63,907 nt of DNA, from NCBI RefSeq assembly GCF_016613415.1, contig NZ_JACWCT010000062.1, positions 1 to 63,907 of the forward strand. The letters are read 5' to 3'. The translations under genes and the position numbers were made by a program. Source of the DNA: Methylobacterium ajmalii. GTDB lineage: Bacteria > Pseudomonadota > Alphaproteobacteria > Rhizobiales > Beijerinckiaceae. Positions within the stretch are counted from its first letter, which is position 1; every line of letters begins with the position of its first letter. Shown in pieces: positions 59,159 to 63,907 of the stretch. The notes beneath the pieces are model-generated. The model was not told the origin of the DNA, did no database searches, and saw only the letters and a list, made by a program, of their open reading frames with translations.

Positions 59159-59662
59159 GTGCCGAAGACCGCCGTGCCCTCCAACAACAAGCATGATCCC
59201 TTCGACCCCGAGCTCGTGCGCGAGCTCGCGACCCTGATCGCCGAGACCGATCTGAGCGAGATCGAGGTCGAGAAGGGCGACCTGCGCATCCGCGTCGCCC
59301 GCGAGCGCGCCGTGCAGCAGGTGCAGGTCCCGGTGGCCGCCGTCGCCCCGCCCCTTCCCGCCGCCGCGATCCCCGCCGCCGCGCCGGTCCTCACCGCCGA
59401 GTCCGACCCGAAGGCGCTCGCCGCCCATCCGGGCGCGGTGCTCTCGCCGATGGTCGGCACCGCCTACCGCAAGCCCTCGCCCGAGGCGAAGAACTTCGTC
59501 GAGGTCGGCTCGCGGATCGAGAGTGGCGCCCGGGTCCTGCTCGTCGAGGCGATGAAGACCTTCAACGACATCGTGGCGCCGCGCTCCGGCACCGTGACGG
59601 CGATCTTCATCGAGGACGGGCAGCCGGTCGAGTTCGGCGAGCCCCTGCTGCTGATCGAGTGA
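59159..59662 (+). CDS. accB: Biotin carboxyl carrier protein of acetyl-CoA carboxylase
   Basis: This 167-residue BCCP carries biotin for acetyl-CoA carboxylation, the first step of fatty acid synthesis. The N-terminus [27 protein letters not shown] is the usual dimerisation segment; an Ala/Pro linker spans about residues 56-82; the biotinyl domain contains VEAMKTFN with the biotin Lys at about position 133. GTG at 59159 ([13 protein letters not shown]) is chosen for its match to the family N-terminus; a GTG 15 bp downstream is possible. It is followed 13 bp later by accC. Confidence 0.93.
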   Translation: MPKTAVPSNNKHDPFDPELVRELATLIAETDLSEIEVEKGDLRIRVARERAVQQVQVPVAAVAPPLPAAAIPAAAPVLTAESDPKALAAHPGAVLSPMVGTAYRKPSPEAKNFVEVGSRIESGARVLLVEAMKTFNDIVAPRSGTVTAIFIEDGQPVEFGEPLLLIE

Positions 59663-59675
59663 TCTCAAGGAACCC

Positions 59676-61031
59676 ATGTTCGACAAGATCCTGATCGCGA
59701 ACCGGGGCGAGATCGCGCTCCGCATCCTGCGGGCCGCCAAGGAGCTCGGCATCGCGACCGTGGCGGTGCACTCCACCGCCGACGCCGACGCCATGCACGT
59801 CCGGCTCGCCGACGAGAGCGTGTGCATCGGACCGCCGCCGGCCCGCGACAGCTACCTCAACATCCCGTCGATCATCGCCGCCTGCGAGATCACCGGCGCC
59901 GACGCGGTGCATCCGGGCTACGGCTTCCTGTCCGAGAACGCCCGTTTCGCCGAGGTGCTCAACCACCACGGCATCGGCTTCATCGGCCCGAAGGCCGAGC
60001 ACATCCGGGTGATGGGCGACAAGATCGAGGCCAAGCGCACCGCCAAGCGCCTCGGCATCCCGTGCGTCCCCGGCTCCGAGGGCGGCGTCACCGATACCGA
60101 CGAGGCCAAGCGCGTCGCCGCCGACATCGGCTACCCGGTGCTGATCAAGGCGGCCTCGGGCGGCGGCGGCCGCGGCATGAAGGTCGCCCGCAGCGAGGCC
60201 GACCTCGAGAACGCCCTGATGACCGCCCGCACCGAGGCGAAAGCCGCCTTCGGCGACGACGCGGTCTACATCGAGAAGTACCTCGAGAAGCCGCGCCACA
60301 TCGAGGTGCAGGTGCTCGGCGACGGCCGCGGCAACGCCATCCACCTCGCCGAGCGCGACTGCTCGCTCCAGCGCCGGCACCAGAAGGTCTGGGAGGAAGG
60401 CCCCTCCCCGGCGCTCAACGCCGAGATGCGCGAGCAGATCGGCGGCACGGTCGCCCGGGCGATGCAGGAACTGGGCTATACCGGCGCCGGCACGATCGAG
60501 TTCCTCTACGAGGACGGGCAGTTCTACTTCATCGAGATGAACACCCGGATCCAGGTCGAGCATCCCGTCACGGAGATGATCACCGGGATCGACCTCGTCA
60601 ACGAGCAGATCCGGGTGGCGGCCGGTGCGCCGCTCTCGGTGCGCCAGGAGGACGTGCGGGTCGAGGGCCACGCCATCGAGTGCCGGATCAACGCCGAGCA
60701 CCCGGCGACCTTCCGGCCCTCGCCGGGCACGATCACCTACTTCCACCCCCCCGGCGGCCTCGGGGTGCGGGTCGATTCGGCAGCCTACCAGGGCTACCGC
60801 ATCCCGCCGCACTACGACTCGCTGATGGGCAAGCTCATCGTCCACGGCCGCACCCGCAACGAGTGCCTGATGCGGCTGCGCCGGGCGCTGGACGAGTTCG
60901 TGGTCGCGGGCATCGACACGACCCTGCCGCTGTTCCGCACCCTGGTGCGCAACGCCGACATCCAGAACGGCCTCTACGACATCCACTGGCTCGAGGAATT
61001 CCTCAAGACCGGCGGGCTCGAGGTCGAGTAG
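59676..61031 (+). CDS. accC: Biotin carboxylase subunit of acetyl-CoA carboxylase
   Basis: This 451-residue biotin carboxylase starts [20 protein letters not shown] and has the ATP-grasp fold: [13 protein letters not shown] (glycine-rich lid), [36 protein letters not shown] and [16 protein letters not shown] (metal and bicarbonate residues). It carboxylates the biotin on AccB using ATP and bicarbonate. Length is full. accA and accD are not in the window. Confidence 0.96.
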   Translation: MFDKILIANRGEIALRILRAAKELGIATVAVHSTADADAMHVRLADESVCIGPPPARDSYLNIPSIIAACEITGADAVHPGYGFLSENARFAEVLNHHGIGFIGPKAEHIRVMGDKIEAKRTAKRLGIPCVPGSEGGVTDTDEAKRVAADIGYPVLIKAASGGGGRGMKVARSEADLENALMTARTEAKAAFGDDAVYIEKYLEKPRHIEVQVLGDGRGNAIHLAERDCSLQRRHQKVWEEGPSPALNAEMREQIGGTVARAMQELGYTGAGTIEFLYEDGQFYFIEMNTRIQVEHPVTEMITGIDLVNEQIRVAAGAPLSVRQEDVRVEGHAIECRINAEHPATFRPSPGTITYFHPPGGLGVRVDSAAYQGYRIPPHYDSLMGKLIVHGRTRNECLMRLRRALDEFVVAGIDTTLPLFRTLVRNADIQNGLYDIHWLEEFLKTGGLEVE

Positions 61032-61057
61032 GCGGACCCGCACGGCGAATCTTCGGC

Positions 61058-61083
61058 AAGGGGCGTCCTCGCGGGCGCCCCTT
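61058..61083 (+). terminator. Terminator-like hairpin after accC
   Basis: AAGGGGCG (61058-61065) pairs with CGCCCCTT (61076-61083) 27 bp after the accC stop. The following CGCGTTTCG has only a short T-run, so termination efficiency is uncertain. Confidence 0.6.
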
Positions 61084-61294
61084 CGCGTTTCGGGCCGTGC
61101 GGACCCGGCCCGGATGCGGCATCGCAGCAATCGATGGTGCGCGAGATTTTTGCGCGCGCGCCGGAACGGGACGGCGCCTCGACGGTTCTCCCGGCGACAA
61201 TGGCCGGAACACTTGGATCACCTCTGCGTCAGATGGTGAACAGGGCGTTCCGGACTGTAACGGTCGCAGTCGAGAACCGAGAGAGACTGTCCCC

Positions 61295-61561
61295 ATGCGC
61301 ATGATCACGCTTGCCACCCTGGCCGCCCTGTTGGCCACCCCCGCCCTCGCCCAGGCGCCCGTCTACGCGGGCCCGGCCGCCCCGGTGGTCGATCCGCTCT
61401 CGACCGGCACCGTGGTGAGCCCCGATCGTCCGGCTCCCGTCGGCGGCGTCGGCCGCAACACCATCGAGACCGAGATCGATTCGGCCAAGGGCGGCAACGC
61501 CGCGATGCCGAGCCGCCTGAACCCGAACCTCGGCAACACCTCGGGCGGCCCGTCGAACTGA
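61295..61561 (+). CDS. Small exported protein of unknown function
   Basis: This 88-residue protein has a signal peptide (MITLATLAALLATPALAQA) and a Pro/Gly/Ser/Asn-rich mature part (GPAAPVVDPLSTGTVVSPDRP, then GGNAAMPSRLNPNLGNTSGG) that looks disordered. No cysteine. Small Gly/Pro-rich exported proteins of this sort are frequent in Methylobacteriaceae, and the role is unknown. A terminator follows, so it is its own transcription unit between accC and aat. Confidence 0.65.
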   Translation: MRMITLATLAALLATPALAQAPVYAGPAAPVVDPLSTGTVVSPDRPAPVGGVGRNTIETEIDSAKGGNAAMPSRLNPNLGNTSGGPSN

Positions 61562-61585
61562 GCCGCAACGAGCACGCCGATACGC

Positions 61586-61624
61586 GAGGAAAGGTCCGCG
61601 GCCAGCCGCCGCGGGTCTTTCCTC
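61586..61624 (+). terminator. Terminator after the small exported protein gene
   Basis: GAGGAAAGGTCCGCGGC (from 61586) pairs with the segment ending at 61624, with two mismatches in 17 positions and a short loop, and is followed by GTTTGG. Confidence 0.7.
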
Positions 61625-61669
61625 GTTTGGGCATCTCCCCGCCTCGAGCAGCGCCTGATCGCTTTGCAA

Positions 61670-61780
61670 TCCGGCGCTGCTCGAGGTCGTCGGTTTTGTC
61701 GCATTTTCCATCGACGACCCGGTGCCCCCTTCGTCGGAAAATGCTCTCGTTCGACCGGGTCTCCCCGCCGCCCCTTTTCC
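61670..61780. repeat. Interspersed mosaic element
   Basis: GGTTTTGTCGCATTTTCC, then CGACGACCCGGTGCCC and CTTCGTCGGAAAATGC are a recurrent Rhizobiales intergenic mosaic, with partial palindromy between GCATTTTCC and GGAAAATGC. A weaker copy lies near 12143-12180. It fills the gap before aat. Confidence 0.6.
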
Positions 61781-61838
61781 GGGAGCCGGTCCGGGGTGAG
61801 AATGCCGCCCCCGCACCCTGTGCCCGGAACCCCCGTCG

Positions 61839-62501
61839 ATGCACGGCAGCCTGAACGTCGAGATCACCGCGGAGATCCTGCTCAAGGCCTACGCCGCCGG
61901 CATCTTCCCGATGGCGGAGGATGCCGACGACCCGACGTTGTACTGGGTCGAGCCGAAGGAGCGGGGCATCCTGCCCCTCGACCGCTTCCATCTCGGGGCT
62001 CGCCTCGCCCGCACGGTGCGCAACGGCGACTTCGAGGTGGTGACCGACCGCGACTTCGACGCGGTGATCGAGGGCTGCGCCGCCCCGCGGCGCGACAGCG
62101 ACCGCACCTGGATCAACGCCCGCATCCGCGCCATCTACGGCGAGTTGTTCGACCTCGGCCATTGCCACACCGTCGAGGTCTATGCCGGCGAGCCCCGGAC
62201 CCTGGTGGGCGGCCTCTACGGCGTCTCGCTGGGCTCGGCGTTCTTCGGCGAGAGCATGTTCCACACCGTCCGGGACGCCTCGAAGGTGGCCCTCGTCCAC
62301 CTCGCCGCGCGGCTGAAGCGCGGCGGCTACACCCTGCTCGACGCGCAGTTCGTCACCAGCCACCTCGCCCAGTTCGGCGCCGAGGAGGTGCCGCGCCAGG
62401 CCTACAAGGCGATGCTGCGCGCCGCCATCGAGCGGCCGGCGCAATGGGACGGCGCGCCGCTCACCGGGCCCGAGGCGGTGGCGGCCCTCGGCCATCCGTG
62501 A
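61839..62501 (+). CDS. aat: Leucyl/phenylalanyl-tRNA-protein transferase
   Basis: This 220-residue enzyme moves Leu or Phe from tRNA to proteins with N-terminal Arg or Lys, marking them for ClpS-ClpAP (N-end rule). Family blocks are [69 protein letters not shown] and [16 protein letters not shown]. Length is normal. The genome order accC, small gene, aat is usual for Rhizobiales. Confidence 0.95.
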   Translation: MHGSLNVEITAEILLKAYAAGIFPMAEDADDPTLYWVEPKERGILPLDRFHLGARLARTVRNGDFEVVTDRDFDAVIEGCAAPRRDSDRTWINARIRAIYGELFDLGHCHTVEVYAGEPRTLVGGLYGVSLGSAFFGESMFHTVRDASKVALVHLAARLKRGGYTLLDAQFVTSHLAQFGAEEVPRQAYKAMLRAAIERPAQWDGAPLTGPEAVAALGHP

Positions 62502-62782
62502 CATGATTCGCCCGATCCGGATCTGCTCGACCGTAGACGATCGAATAGGAAGATTCGGCAATTTTCACTGCCGGTCTTTCCCTGACGCGACGTTTTCGGC
62601 CCGACGGATTGTTGCAGGACCGTCACTGTGTCCGGGGTTCGCGCGCCGATCCTGGCCCGGTACTTCCTAAGAATGCCGTATGACCTTTGCCGGGATTGCA
62701 GCGAAACGGTGAAGCTCGTTATCTCTCCTCCAATTCGCGGCGCCGTGCGGCACCGCACGAGTCGGATACCGGCGGGGGGAGT
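62502..62782. other. Intergenic region before the TonB-dependent receptor gene
   Basis: 281 bp without a supported gene. It should hold the receptor promoter. I saw no clear Fur-type box. Confidence 0.35.
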
Positions 62783-63797
62783 ATGTCGGGCATGGTTGCG
62801 TCGCGCTGGGGACTTCTGGTCACGACCGCCCTTGTCTCGGCCGCGCTCGCCGCGCCGGCCGCGGCGCAGGGCACCATCGCCCTCGAGACCATCGATGTCG
62901 TGCCGGTCACCCCGGTCGCCGGCGCGGGCGGCACCGCCCGCTCGGCCACGGGCGAGCGGATCGAGGGCGGCGGCAACCTGTCGCTCGCCAAGGTGCCGTT
63001 CACCGTCGAGACCGTGACGGCCCGGAAGCTCGAGCAGGACCGCGCCACCCTCGATCCCACCTTCACGCTCGCCCGCACCACGCCCGGCGTGAACCTGTCG
63101 GACGGCCAGGGCAACAGCTTCCGCCAGACCCTGACCTATCGCGGCTTCGACGCCTCGCCGCTCCTCGGCGCGCCGCAGGGCCTCGCCGTCTACCAGAACG
63201 GCACCCGCATCAACGAGGCCTTCGGCGACGTGGTGAACTGGGACCTGATCCCCCAGGTCGCGATCAACCGCATCGACATCGTCACCGGCAACCCGGTCTT
63301 CGGCCTCAACGCGCTCGGCGGCGCGGTCAACATCGAGATGAAGAACGGCTTCACCTGGCAGGGCAAGGAAGTCTCGGTGATCGGCGGCTCCGACGGCCGC
63401 ATCCTGGGCACCCTGCAATACGGCGAGGTGATCGGCCCCTGGAGCTTCTACTTCGCCGGAGAGGGCCTGCGCGATGCCGGCTGGCGCTACAAGTCGCCGT
63501 CCGAGATCGGCCGGGTCTACGCCGATATCGGCCACCGCACGCTCGATTCCGAGTTCCACATCATCGCGTCCGGCGCCAAGACCTATTTCGGCGCCGCCGC
63601 CGCCTCGCCGGTCGACTTCACCCGCAACAACGAGCGGGCGATCTTCACCTATCCGCAATCGATCGACACCACGGTCGGCCAGGTCCAGATCACCGGCAAG
63701 GTCAACGTCTCGCCGACCTGGGACCTGTCGGGCAACGCCTATGTCCGCCGCCTGAGCCAGTTCGTGATCGACGGCAACGACGGCAACTTCGAGAATT
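62783..63797 (+). pseudogene. TonB-dependent outer-membrane receptor, interrupted
   Basis: The first ~338 residues are present: a signal peptide (LVTTALVSAALAAPAAAQ), then the plug domain (LSLAKVPFTVETVTARKLEQ, TFTLARTTPGVNLSDGQGNSFRQTLTYRGFDASP, IDIVTGNPVFGLNALGGAVNI), and the first barrel strands. The TonB-type plug signatures resemble siderophore or cobalamin receptors with a FecA-like plug. The reading frame stops making sense at 63798, where an insertion-sequence end begins; it reaches a stop at 63883 only inside that element. About half of the barrel is missing. The rest may continue beyond the window on the other side of the insert. Confidence 0.8.
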
Positions 63798-63907
63798 GGG
63801 TTCTTCGTCATTCGGGGTTGATAGGGGCTCACAGTAGCCCCGCCTCCAAATCGGCCTCCAGGGTTGATAGCGGCATCCCGTAGTACCGCCAGGGGCCGTA
63901 GATCGGC
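63798..63907 (-). mobile_element. End of an insertion sequence (ISL3-like terminus), window-truncated
   Basis: The boundary sequence GGGTTCTTCGTCATTC followed by GGGGTTGATAG resembles the terminal repeats of ISL3-family elements. Behind it, on the minus strand, an open frame entering from the window edge reads IYGPWRYYGMPLSTLEADLE and stops at 63829-63831, about 30 bp from the end, as expected for the transposase C-terminus. Only 110 bp are visible, so the family is a tentative call. Confidence 0.6.

Overview
The window comes from a very GC-rich alphaproteobacterium, most likely a Methylobacteriaceae member (Methylobacterium or a relative). I infer this from the high GC content, the gene order rne, cell-wall amidase, class A penicillin-binding protein, prfB, the order accB-accC-aat, the alphaproteobacterial RNase E with a long acidic insertion in its S1 domain, and several dispersed palindromic repeat families typical of Rhizobiales. 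No search could be run, so genus level is an inference.

Layout. 1-2987: the 3' end of folC, then an overlapping minus-strand operon TerB-like protein, class-I amidotransferase, lrgA, lrgB. 3224-4287: tRNA-Thr and tRNA-Arg bracket a lower-GC stretch with a decayed IS256-type transposase. 4546-11874: a type I-C CRISPR-Cas locus. cas3 is on the plus strand and runs into the trailer end of a short array; cas2, a wrecked cas1, cas7, cas8c and cas5 are on the minus strand on the other side. cas4 and the N-terminal half of cas1 are gone, and a 327-bp MITE-like element sits in what is left of cas1. The interference genes look intact, so this looks like a frozen system that can use its five spacers but not acquire more. 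12549-16374: a small secreted protein, a lipase-like hydrolase, three tandem tRNA-Lys genes and leuA. 16375-18060: a chemoreceptor.

18234-34147 is a catabolic island for 2-aminobenzoate (anthranilate) by the CoA-thioester route: a two-domain 2-aminobenzoyl-CoA monooxygenase/reductase, a complete branched-chain-type ABC importer (binding protein, two permeases, two ATPases), a cupin, a flavin monooxygenase, an SDR, a MarR regulator fused in frame to an enoyl-CoA hydratase, an acyl-CoA dehydrogenase, the aryl-CoA ligase, a RidA-type imine deaminase and a kynurenine-formamidase-like hydrolase. Three copies of one 18-bp motif (GATATTTCAnnnnTAAAG) lie at the divergent promoter and just before the SDR. 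They are the best candidates for the MarR operator.

34163-48123: MFS permease, a CobW-type GTPase with two co-directional partners, prfB with its programmed +1 frameshift, an orphan HigA-like antidote, the penicillin-binding protein, the amidase and rne. 48476-54581: a soluble chemotaxis transducer, then an ECF42-type module (YCII protein, ECF sigma factor, two VOC proteins, an AHSA1 protein) in which the YCII start codon reads ATA and the sigma gene is frameshifted, then a Tat-exported sulfatase. 54677-63797: methyltransferase, a divergent Lrp/LysE pair with an operator-like palindrome, aminotransferase, DsbA-family protein, accB-accC, a small exported protein, aat and a TonB-dependent receptor. 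The receptor is cut near the right edge by the end of an insertion sequence.
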